From Hydra vulgaris (taxonomy: Eukaryota; Cnidaria; Hydrozoa; Anthoathecata; Hydridae), in NCBI RefSeq assembly GCF_038396675.1, contig NC_088933.1, positions 41,914,001 through 41,978,000 of the forward strand: a DNA stretch of 64,000 bases, read 5' to 3'. The notes under the pieces were generated by a model, which was not told where the DNA came from, did no database searches, and saw nothing but the letters and a program-made list of their open reading frames with translations. Made by a program: the position numbers and the translations under genes. Numbering within the stretch: position 1 is the stretch's first letter; the number at the start of each line of letters is the position of its first letter. Positions 51,804 through 62,899 of this stretch are shown in pieces.

Positions 51804-53284
51804 CATAGAATAAAAACACATTTTTCTAAAATTTGAAATATATGTAGAAACTTAAGAAACAAAATATTTATCCAAAAAAGTATTTTACATTTGAGCTGAG
51901 AACAAAATATATATTAATATAGATACCATGTTCAATTGGTTGTCTAATTTTTTCTAAAAAAAAGTAAAAACTATTTTTATTCCTCTAATAAATTTTCTTT
52001 TTTATTTATTGCATGTTTTTAATACGTCAAAAAAAAAGCATTTACCGGTTAACCGGTTTTGTTGCAGTGTTTGTATTCCTTTGAAGTCATAAACAGACTT
52101 CTATTGTGCGAAAAGCTGAGATGGATAAACATTTACAAAGCAGTGTTTGTTTCAAAATCTAATCATTTATAATAATTAATTTGATAACTTTTTTTATGAT
52201 TGTCAAGAGTTCTTTATCATGTACAAAAACTTGCAGATATCAAAAAAATTGGAATAACTAAAATCTCAGAGAAATAGTAAGAAAGCTAATATACTTTTTA
52301 ATTTTTCATGCTAAGATAAAACTGAGAGAAAAAATTGTATAAATCTGTGCTGCTAGGATAGGTCCTTGCCTTTAAAAATCTGTGTTTACAAAGCCTCGTT
52401 TAATTTACAGAATCGATCAGGTGTCGTCGGCCCTAATATAGGCTTCAAAAATACATTAAAAGTGCATTCAAACTTTATCAGCCACTTTTTTTAGTTCAAT
52501 TTTCGAAAACGTTTATATATTTTTAAAAAATGTAAGCCCAAAAGACTTTTATAATTTGGTATTATTCGAATTCCATTTAAGTAAACCCAAAGAAATGCTT
52601 TCTAGCATGATTATCAGTTAGTCATTAATCCAAAAATAGACAAATAGGCAGATTAGATAAAGAGTAGAAAAAACAGTTTGTGACGTCCTAAGGATAAGAT
52701 AACTTTTTTAATTTGATTTAAAGTTTGTATAAAAACTTATAAAAGTACAATGATTTACAACTTAGTCCTTAATCCTGATTTAATTTAGACAAAACTATGT
52801 TAAGAACTCAAAGTAAATAAAAAAGATTTTAATATATTGATATTTATTAAACAAACTGTAATGAAATTTTTTGGAAATATTCATTAAATACAATACTTTA
52901 TAAAACCCTTCGTCAATTCGTTACTAATAATTTTTAATAAATATTTCGATACGTTGTGCAATGTATCTTAAAACATCTAAAAAAAATATCAAATTTACAT
53001 AATAAAGTTAAAATCCTTCAATACAGGGCCGGCAACACGGCCCTGTAATTACTCAATTTTTATGCACTAAAAATAAAAGGAACAAACACAATAATTTCAA
53101 TAATGTAAATAGGTTTCTTGATAGAACAAGCTATCTTGCAATCTGCAATGGTATGACAGAAACTAGACAACCATGTTAGTAGATTTTAAAATAGGTATAA
53201 CATAAATCAAATAAGACATTTATTGATAATTTATATCATTTAAAGTGTTGATTTTATGCTTATATGTTAATATTGAACTATGAT
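51804..53284. other. AT-rich interval, no gene recognised
   Basis: A TTTACCGGTTAACCGGTTTT stretch at 52041-52060 is palindromic. 53022-53047 has 10-base perfect arms (TACAGGGCCG) like two hAT ends face to face. No coding signal. Confidence 0.5.
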
Positions 53285-53487
53285 AGAGATGGTACCCGGG
53301 TACCCGGCTTGATCCCCGTGTTTCAGCCGTTTTTCCAGATCCAACCGATTACTCGGCACATCTATATGTTCCGAGTACCAGGTTAAACTGGTAGAATATG
53401 TCAATTACAAAGCACTTTTATATTCCATGTTTGCATGAAAAACTGCTAGAACCTGCCAGGTACCTGATCAGAGCCAGGTCACCTCTC
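53285..53487. mobile_element. Possible hAT MITE
   Basis: AGAGATGGTACCCGGGTACC at the left and CAGGTACCTGATCAGAGCC near the right, with inverted AGAGRTG ends. The stretch is clearly richer in G and C than its surroundings. Ends only loosely match, so this is tentative. Confidence 0.35.
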
Positions 53488-53682
53488 GTTTTTTTCTGAA
53501 AAGCAGAGAAGGGATTATATTCTAAAAATAAAAGAGAATTTGAAAAAAGTCACAAAAAAGTAATTGTTTTTTTAAAATACATTTAACTATAAACAACATA
53601 AAAATAAATAAAAAAATTTATTTAATGAAAGTATTAAGTACATTATTGAAGAACACTTTAATTAGGAAAAATCATAGAAAAT

Positions 53683-53687
<5 letters not shown>

Positions 53688-53752
<65 letters not shown>

Positions 53753-53765
53753 TATATATATATAG

Positions 53766-53820
<55 letters not shown>
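53688..53820. repeat. Compound (TC)n(TA)n microsatellite
   Basis: Fifteen TC units pass into a TA tract with one AGCAATA interruption. Confidence 0.95.
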
Positions 53821-53823
<3 letters not shown>

Positions 53824-55384
53824 TCGCTTAATCAAGACGTTCGCCAATAAATATAACATATGCCAAATGTGGGAGTTTAATTTTCAGATAATTTTTATTC
53901 TAGTAAATAAGTTATTAGATTTATTAAAGATGATTTTTGAATTTAAGCAATTTTTATTTTTTCGAAACAATTTTTTACGCATTTGCAAAGTTCGCGCAAT
54001 ATAATTGAGCAAATAATATGCAAAGATCAACTTATACCCATTGATACTAAATAGTGAATTTTTCTCGTTAATTTAATTAAATAAGATAAATAAAAAAAGC
54101 AATTGACTTAATTTAGCAATTGGTCAGTTATACGTGAGTAAAAACTTGAAAGCAATTGCTTTTTTTTATTCACCCGGCCTATTATTGGTATTTTTAAACG
54201 CACAATAAAAAATAATAACTATAATAAACATAATAATTTAATATATTCTATTAAATTATATTTGAGCAAAACTTATAATACTTTTTTCAAAACTTTTAAA
54301 GGTGTTTTTAATATGCGAACAAGCATTACTTCACTTTGAGAAAAACAATATAGTTTTGAAAAAAGCACGCTAGAGAAGAAAGCAATTATATTGTTCAAGC
54401 ATATTTTTTTTAAAGTACATTATGAGGGTTGCTATGGATTCTACGTCAGGAACTTCCCGGAAAGCAAATTTTTCAGTGCCTAATGAACAGAAGGCTACAA
54501 AATCTTACACACCATCATGTAAGGCTAAAAGAAAGTTTATTAGTGTCCAAGGAAAAACAGGTAAAGAAGAAACGTGGTTTGTTTCAATCAGGCCGTGATC
54601 CTAAACAACGCAAGCTGTTGTTTACTTATAATGTTATACTTATAATGTTGTTGTAGAAGCAAGTACCGTGTCAAATACAGTGTCCTCCAGTCCTTAATAG
54701 AATATACAATCAAGTGTTACCATTAGAAAATTCAAGTAAAAACTATAACAGTACGTCAGAACTCGCTGTAGTAGTTACTGATGTTCTTCACTACATGATT
54801 TAAAGTACAAACGTTTAAGATACCAATATAAAAGAGAAAAATTACACTTCAAAAAGTTAAGGATAAACAAAAAGAACGTGGACACTCTAAAAAGACCCTA
54901 AGGTTTTCTCACAGAGAACCGCAGTTGAAACTTAGACACTTCTTTCGTTATAGTTTTAAGTTGCTTACTTAAAGGTGCTTGCAACGAAATTACATAGCCT
55001 TCCGAATAACTGTCTCATGCGACTTTTGTCTGATGAGACAGATATTTTTAGATAAATTTCACTTTCTCAAAATTAAAATATATGGTCAAGTAATCTTCAT
55101 TCAATGATTATTGTTTGATATTTCAATTGAGTTTTTCTACTTCATTTTCTATATTTACGACTAATTTCTTAATGAGTTACATGTTTTTTTTTTCTTCTTT
55201 AAAGTATATGTACAAGGTCAACAAGAAATTATAAATAATTAGGGTGTTACTTTTTTTGTTTTATAGTATTGATCTTTATTGTATTGATAAATATTGATCA
55301 AATGCTTGTAATGTAACTTCATGTTCTTTCTTCGTCTTTAATAATGTTACCTCTTCTGTGAAATCTGTACAATGCTACTCTTCT
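53821..55384. other. Unassigned interval with a short open frame
   Basis: From 54422 a frame reads MRVAMDSTSGTSRKANFSV then KAKRKFISVQGKTGKEETWF, basic and Ser/Thr-rich. NRIYNQVLPLENSS near 54700 might belong with it. I recognise neither. AT-rich on either side. Confidence 0.35.
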
Positions 55385-55389
55385 GGTAT

Positions 55390-55662
55390 AAAGGTTTATG
55401 AATATGCACATACACATACAAACGCACACACATATACATATACACACATATACACGTACACTTATCCAGATACACACATACATACATAAATAAATACATA
55501 CATACATACAGACATACATACATACATACATACATACATACATACATACATACATACATACATACATACATACATACATACATACATACATACATACATA
55601 CATACATACATACATACATACATACATACATACATACATACATACATACATACATACATACA

Positions 55663-55692
<30 letters not shown>
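55390..55692. repeat. (CATA)n microsatellite
   Basis: A CACATA-rich start passes into about 47 near-uniform CATA units. The mariner copy 2 left end begins at the TA of its last unit. Long minus-strand frames over it are artefacts. Confidence 0.95.
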
Positions 55693-55693
<1 letters not shown>

Positions 55694-56638
55694 CAGGTAA
55701 CCAAAAAAGTTCGTGCGGTTTTTCCGTATATAATAAAAACACACAAAACGACAAAAGTAAGTACATTTATTCATCAAAATAGTCACCATTAGCATCTAAA
55801 ACCTTTTCCCAACGTAAAACAAGCTTATTTATTCCACTTCTAAAAAATTCTCGGTCCTTTGAGTCTATAAAAGCTTTCAACTCCATTTCAACCGCGTCCT
55901 GGTCTCGGAACTGCTGTCCTTTTAAATGATTTCCCAGGGAAAGGAAAAAATGGAAATCAGTAGGGGAGAGGTCTGGCGAGTATGGTGGATGAGGCAAACT
56001 CTCCCAACCAAGGCTTTGGAGCTTGTCCTGAGTCACGCGAGCGGTGTGCGGTCTCGCGTTGTCGTGGAGAAACAGAACTCCTCTCCTGTGCACCAGTGCA
56101 GGCTGCTTTACAAGCAACAGGTCGTGAACTCGTTGCAGCTGTGCTGAGTAGACCAGTCCAGTAATGGTTTGGCCTGTTGGGAGCAGCTCGTAATGCACCA
56201 CACCAGCTGTAGTCCACCAAATGCAGAGCAAAACCTTCCGCTCGTGGAGATTGGGCTTGGGTGTCTTTGGGATGGGGTCATCGGGGGACAACAAATGGTA
56301 GCAACGCTTGGTATTGTTGTACACAATGCATTTTTCGTCGCATGTCAATAAACGATCAAGAAAAGGCTCAACATTGTGGCGTGATAAGAGTGATGTGCAG
56401 ATCGTAAGCCGTTGCTTCTTGTTGTCGATCGACAATTTGTGCGGAACCCACCGACTCAGCTTCCACGCTTTCCCAATCGCATGCAGATGCAGGCGGATGG
56501 TTTCAACACTCACAGTAAACCTCACTGCAAGTTCTTGGCAAGTTTGGCTGGAGTCAGACTCGACAGCGTCCTTCAGTTCATCCTCATCAACCAACAATGG
56601 GCGTCCAGAACGCGGCAGGTCTTCGATGGACTCATCTC
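55693..56638 (-). mobile_element. Mariner transposon copy 2, truncated
   Basis: The end TCAGGTAACCAAAAAAGTTC at 55693 is identical to copy 1. The copy follows copy 1 with only scattered differences and stops at ACTCATCTC (56638), where (CATA)n resumes. The transposase N-terminus and one TIR are lost. Confidence 0.95.
55767..56638 (-). pseudogene. Mariner transposase, N-terminally truncated
   Basis: Open from the truncation through RSGRPLLVDEDELKDAV to the C-terminus NGDYFDE. It keeps WVPHKLS, CDEKCI, FLHDNARPHTA and SPDLSPTDFHFF, all three catalytic Asps. It differs from copy 1 at a few residues (VYNNT for VFNNT, ARPHTA for ARPQTA, FFRSGIN for FFSGIN); the second and third look closer to the family norm. 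Without the helix-turn-helix half it could not act alone. Confidence 0.92.
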
Positions 56639-56731
56639 ATACATACATACATACATACATACATACATACATACATACATACATACATCATACATACATA
56701 CATACAAACGTACATACATTGTATGTACGTT
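56639..56731. repeat. (CATA)n remainder and 13-bp hairpin
   Basis: CATA units continue to about 56703. CAAACGTACATAC (56705-56717) pairs exactly with 56721-56733 around ATT, at the junction with the LINE. Confidence 0.85.
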
Positions 56732-57193
56732 TGCATGGGGTAGTACCAAAAATAGTAAACTGCAACGTCTATATCGCCGACAGAAACATGTAATTCGCGT
56801 AATTAGTTATATGGAACGCTCGTCTTATTCAAAACCTTTCTTTGATGAAATGAAAATACTTAATGTCTACAAACTTAACGTCTTTAATGTTTTATTTTTT
56901 ACTTATTTGTGGAAAAATAATTTATCCCTACCTATTTTTAACGACCTTTTTACATTGAAACTCACTAATAAGTATTCACTAAGAAATAAAGATTTGCTAA
57001 ATGAACCATTTTGTAAAACAAAGTTTAATAAATTTTTTATTAATTATCAAATACTTTAATTGTATCAATTATCGAGCACCTTTGGAATAAAACAGTTCTG
57101 CCAAATTTTGATCCTTTTATCCGTTTTTCTGTTTTTAAAAATGAGTTAAAAATTTTTATTCTTGCTATGGATGACATTTTAAGATACTATTAA
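56732..57193 (+). pseudogene. LINE reverse-transcriptase C-terminal part
   Basis: TFAWGSTKNSKLQRLYRRQK, VIRVISYMERSSYSKPFFDE and ILNVYKLNVFNVLFFTYLW lead to LNEPFCKTKFNKFF, then after one shift SSTFGIKQF/LWNKTV-like codons and NELKIFILAMDDILRYY ending near 57193. 5'-truncated at the CATA tract, as is common for LINE insertions. Confidence 0.82.
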
Positions 57194-57563
57194 TTTGTAA
57201 TACAAACTTGACCTATGAGATTTATAGTATATTTATATTATTAGATTTATTTTCTTTAATTTATAACAGATCTATAAAATTTATTAATATGGATTTTTAT
57301 AACAGATTTGTGAGAATTATTATTACAGATACCTGATTATTATTATGAATTTATTATTATAGATTTATTATACGGTTGTTCTTTGGATTTATATTTTCAG
57401 TTTTTATAGTATGCTTTATTGTACTATTTTGTTTTTAAAATTGTGAAGGTTCTGATGATAAGATCATTTAATTTTCTTTCAGAAGCCTTGTCTGTTTGTT
57501 CTAGTAAAATATAGTATTTATTTTACGGCAATTGTTAACAAAAAAAAAAAAAAAAAAAAAAAA
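57194..57563 (+). mobile_element. LINE 3' UTR with poly(A) run
   Basis: AT-rich sequence with GTTCTGATGATAAGATCA at about 57449 and a 25-A run at 57539-57563. The same GTTCTGATGATAAGATCA occurs after the next LINE at 59626, so it is probably a family 3' end signal. Confidence 0.8.
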
Positions 57564-59420
57564 TACAAAGATTATAAATATAAATATTTGTTCAATAATG
57601 TTCATAAACGCTTAAAAAAAAATTTATTACTCTAGAAAATTAGACAAATTTAAACAACAATTCTAAGCGCACTTGGCAAATAATAAAAGTAGTTACTGGC
57701 AACCAAAAAACATCCTCAGGTTCCCTCCCCCAAATGATTACAGTTGATAACAAATGTATTTATGAATCAAAAGCTATTTCTGACTAGGGCCAGTTTAATA
57801 AATACTTTATTGAAATTGGCCCTAAATTATCTAATAAAGTTCCCTTTACCACAGTTGCCTTTAATGATTTCTTAGTACCAATGGATGATTGCAACTGTTC
57901 CAAAGAAATTTACTCAAAATTATCTTTTGATGAGTTCGATATTGCCTTTAAATCATTAAAAAAAAACTATCGGAGCTGATGGAATTAATGGTGACAAAAT
58001 TATCGAGTGTTTTGATCATCTCAAAGACATTCTTTTTAAAGTTTCTAAATCATCTATACACCAAGGAGTTTTTCTTGATCAACTAAAAATTGGAAAAGTT
58101 ATTCCGATTTTGAAAGAACGGGGCTATTACAATATCAGTAACTATCGCCCTATATCTATCCTTTCAACCTTTATAAAAATCGTAGAGCGTATGGTGTACA
58201 ATAGAGTATACAATTATCTTGTTTCCAATAATCTTTTATATAATAATCAATTTGGTTTCAACAAAAAAATAATTCCACTGAATATGAAATCATCCAATTT
58301 GTACAAAGAATCTCAAATTCCTTTCAAAGATTCTAAGTTAACATTAGGTGTTTTTATTGACTTGTCAAAGGTTTCGATACTGTCGACCATGAAATACTCC
58401 TCGAAAAACTAAAATACTACGGATAAACTATATAACAATTAAATGGCTTCGAAGTTACTTATCAAACCGTAAACAATTTTTTTTTATTAATAACTATAGC
58501 CAAAGCCATCTTCTAATTATTTTCTGTGGTGTTCCTCAGGGTTCTATCTTGGGGTCACTTTTGTTCTTTATCTATATAAATGACTTAAATAAAGCCTCAA
58601 ACTTACAAAGTATTATGTTTGCCGATGACACCAATTTATTCCTAACTAGTAATGACATATTCAAACTTTTTTCTACAATGAATAATGAACTTAGAAACAA
58701 ATCTACTTGGTTCAAATGTAACAAGTTAACTGCTAACATTAACAAAATTAAATGGATTCTTTTCCATTCGCTCTCTAAAAAACGCTATTTACCCCAAAAC
58801 TTGCCAAAATTATTTATTGATGAAGTCGAAATAAAAAGAGACTTTATTACTAAATTTTTATAAGTGGTTCTTGACGAGAGCTTTACATAGAAACCTCATA
58901 TTGACTATATTTGCTCGAAAATATCTTAAAGTAACAGAGTCTTATATAAATCCAGATAATTTTTAAATAAAAAAGCCTTAATCCAACTTTATTACTTATT
59001 TATTCACTCGTTATAAATTATGGCCGCATAGCTTGGGGAAGCACCGAAAAAAGTAAGTTAAAATGTCTTTATCGCTGTCAGTAGCATGCGATCCGATTTA
59101 TTAATTTTGCGGATAGTTTTACTCATTCCAAACCATTATTTATGGAGTTGAAAATACTTAATATTTACGAGCTCAATGTTTACAACATTTTATGCTTTAA
59201 TTAAATTTTGAAAAACGATTTAGCTTTACTTATCTTTAAAGACCTTTTTTCTCTAAATCCAATTAATAAACATTTACTTAGAGTTATGTATACGAACCAA
59301 TTTGCAGAACAAAATTTAACAAATTTTGCATTACATTTCGGGCACCATATCTTTGGAATCAAACTGTTATACCGAATTTTATCCAATACTTTTCCGATCT
59401 TTAAAAATAAAATTTTATAT
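57564..59420 (+). pseudogene. LINE reverse-transcriptase, second copy in tandem
   Basis: RT-preceding codons near 57940 (DEFDIAFKSLKK) and IGADGINGDKIIECFDHLKD, then IGKVIPILKERGYYNISNYR, PISILSTFIKIVERMVYNRV and NNQFGF. DLSKVS with FDTVDHEILLEKL in the next frame is the first catalytic-Asp region; CGVPQGSILGSLLFFIYIND and IMFADDTNLF (58616) are the core. The C-terminal part (58870-59420) is heavily shifted, including PLFMELKILNIYELNVYNI and QNLTNFALHFGHHIFG. Same family as the preceding copy. Endonuclease absent. Confidence 0.85.
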
Positions 59421-60168
<748 letters not shown>

Positions 60169-60169
60169 T

Positions 60170-60760
60170 GATCGTTATTAAAAATAAAAAGAACGCGGGG
60201 GCTCGTAGAAGACCATATGGTCTTGTCGTCGAGTATCGCTAGAAATGTTACAATTTGAAATGTTAAAATTGTTAAAATTCGTGTTAAAATTTAAAAGATA
60301 TTTACTAGATAAAGAATAAGTTAACGAAGTAAGAAACATTTTTTTTGAGAGTACTTGAAGACAAACAAAAAAAATAAATTAAATTAAATTATTTCGTCAT
60401 AAATACAAAATGAGTTATATCTTTTACATATGTAGATTGCAGTTGTTAATGATAAATGTATAATTTTTATAAATTCATGTTTAAACAGAGGTTAAAAAGG
60501 AAGATCATTAAAAAATATCAAAAGCATATTGTTAAATCTTCAATTGTAAAAATGAGTTCTTTAAGCTTTCGTTTTTAAAGAAAAGTAGTTACTTTGATGA
60601 CTAAAGTCCTCAGTAAAATTTTTAAAAAATATTTTGTTCCATAAGAATGGTCCGCGATAATCAAAATTTAAAAAAATTTGTTTGAAAAATGGGCTGCTTA
60701 ATAAAATTATCTTTGCGTAAAATGTAATTATTTTTTTCTTTTGATGAATAGAGCAAAACC
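60170..60760 (-). pseudogene. LINE C-terminal fragment and 3' UTR
   Basis: The minus strand from about 60720 reads NFIKQPIFQTNFLNFDYRGP then FLWNKIFFKNFTEDF, the YRGPxLWN motif of LINE C-termini. The region down to 60180 would be the 3' UTR and contains AGACCATATGGTCT (60211-60224) near GCTCGTAGA, before the TA tract. Confidence 0.7.
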
Positions 60761-61239
60761 GGTGTCATGTTAATATTTTATTCCGTTAAAATTTTACTGC
60801 GCAGTAAAATTACAATGTCAAAAATTTATTTCGCATGTTATTTTTTTACTGTCATCAAGTAAAGAAGAAATGTTAAAGTTTGTGGAAGGGGCGGATATGC
60901 ATGTTTTAAATAATTAAGGGTACTTCAATTAATCTTCCAGTGAAACTTTTATTATTTAATGCATACATTAAATGATAGTTTACTTTCCAGGCTAGATTTT
61001 GATTCATTTTTTTATATAAAGTTATGCATTTTCCCTTATTCTTAACACTTGAAGATTTTACATTTTGAAATATATGTATCAAATAAGTTTACCAATAACT
61101 GAAGGCCATAAATTATTGACGTATACATCTGACAAATGGGTTCAGATATCCTACCAATAGGACTGTAAATACTTCTAAAATAACATGAAAAACAAGTGGA
61201 ACCAACAACATTTTATTTCAGTACAAATTTTTCTCACTT
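60761..61239. other. AT-rich interval with a 20-base palindrome
   Basis: ATTTTACTGCGCAGTAAAAT (60791-60810) is a perfect palindrome. The related TAAAATTTTACTGCGCACTA lies at 62934-62953 before the pogo-type element. No coding signal. Confidence 0.55.
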
Positions 61240-61752
61240 TAAAGTTTTTAGTGGCAGAACAAAATTAAAATGATTATTGTTTTTATTTTCTTAAACAATA
61301 GTATGAGATGTTAGTTGGTCAAGTTTAGTGGAAGCTGTATATTTTAGCTATGTTAGTTTTTGTCCTGTGAATGACCACACCGCAATATAAATTCCAATCA
61401 GATTTGCAGTACCAAGAATCTCTACATCTATAGCTCATATACCATCTGCGACCATACAACTTTTGGTAAGATAACTATCCATGTCATCATTTAAATATCC
61501 TGATAAGAGGCTGGAGCAAGGTTCTGTTGTTATGTGTTTCACAACCTGATCGCGAACACATACATGTTGACATTCAGAACCTGACAGCAAAAACGAAGTT
61601 GCTTGAAGAAAACAATTTCCATCAGCTTTGCATGCATGCATTTTCAAAGGTACATTATTTTCTTTTCCATCAATAAGATCTAGCATAACAAGTATTTTGA
61701 GTGCAAGTTTTTCAGCAATTTTCTGGCAAATATCTTTGGAGGGATGCTTCAT
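61240..61752 (-). pseudogene. OTU-like cysteine protease domain, transposon-associated
   Basis: The minus strand starts MKHPSKDICQKIAEKLALKI and has CKADGNCFLQATSFLLSGSE, where ADGNC is the catalytic Asp-to-Cys loop of OTU deubiquitinases, then HVCVRDQVVKHI. The frame stops after MVADGI (61435). It resumes shortly as VEILGTANLIGIYIAVWSFT and NKNNHFNFVLPL near 61275, the His-containing end of an OTU fold. Lying just downstream of a Gypsy-like integrase on the same strand, it was probably part of the same polyprotein. One or two stops break it. Confidence 0.78.
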
Positions 61753-62580
61753 TAGGTTGAGGTGACATTAGAATTCATCTTTATCGCCACATTCTGAAGA
61801 TAATTCAGACATGTTTGAATTACTTTCCTTTTCAATAAATTTAAGATGATGTAGAGAGTATTTTTTTGCGATGTGTTATTTCCTTTACTGTTACTTAATA
61901 AACATGTAGAATTTGATAAAATATCAAGAATCTCATATGGACCCAGCCACGAGAAAGTCATTTTTGCACCTTTCCGATCATCTTTTTTAAGATTTCTAAA
62001 AAGCACTTTCTGACCAACACGATACTTTGATGCTGTTGCATGCTTTCTGTCATGATCAATTTTTTGTTTCTTTTGTGAACAAACAATATTGTTCATAGGT
62101 TTTTCTTCAATTCCTCTTTTCATTTCTAAATTAACCATGTCTTCATATAACCTTATAGAGAAAGGTTGCTACTGATACTGCTGTTTGTTGCTAAGAGGTT
62201 CAGCTTCAGTCCGTTTAGAAAATAATCAATAAGAACAATCACAAATCCATTCGATTCAGGTAATTGACTTAAATCCACACCAACTTGCTTCATTACTTAT
62301 TGTTCCACTTTAACAGGTTTTAAAGCAGGAGAGACTTTAAGATTTCTGTTGGAGGTTTCCTGACATAGCTCACATTATTTATATGCTTTGTGATATCCCC
62401 CACTATTAAATGCTTGAATTAAAATCTTGAAGATGTTTGCTTTCTAACAGCATTAATGCCAAGGTGACTGTTGCTAATGCAACAGCTTTCTCTGAAGTTC
62501 CTAGACTCGCATGAACTTCTTTAACTATGTTTAGTTGCTCTTCTCGATCTATTGTCACAATCACCTACGAGAAACAAAAG
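61753..62580 (-). pseudogene. Gypsy-like integrase, degenerate
   Basis: From the right: EVHASLGTSEKAVALAT and HLGINA-like codons (H2C2 zinc-binding region, about 62480), NRNLKVSPALKPVKVEQ, then QVGVDLSQLPESNGFVIVL and IDYF (first core Asp, 62270). The rest of the catalytic core is deleted. 62138-61752 is open: HDRKHATASKYRVGQKVLFR and KMTFSWLGPYEILDILSN, the C-terminal DNA-binding part of Ty3/Gypsy integrases. No LTRs or RT were found. An old fragment. Confidence 0.8.
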
Positions 62581-62899
62581 TTTGTTTGTAGACATTTAAA
62601 TAAAAACAATAGTTAGAACCAAAACATGTTTTAAATGTTAAGATTTTTTGAAATTTTGAATTAGTTAAAAAGTTTTTCTCACCATGCCAATATTTTTTTT
62701 GCAATACATCAATTTGTTGTCTATAATTGCAAAGTTTTTACATTGCCTTTTAAAGTTTGTCTTTTTTCTCCTCTCGTTTACATCTTCAGAAAACTTTTTG
62801 TCATTCAAATATTTCCTGATACCATGAAAGTTAATATTTTTGTATATCTTGAAAACGCCGAAAAAATAAACGCCAAAAACTGTATATTAAAAAAGTCAG
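62581..62899. other. AT-rich interval, no gene recognised
   Basis: Short homopolymers and no coding signal. It separates the integrase relic from the left end of the pogo-type element. Confidence 0.5.

Noticed and set aside
55319-55795. Met-Tyr-Val-Cys repeat proteins over CATA/TATG tracts (also at 7501-7758)
   Set aside because: Pure tetranucleotide repeats remain open in several frames because they contain no stop; no unique coding sequence supports a gene.
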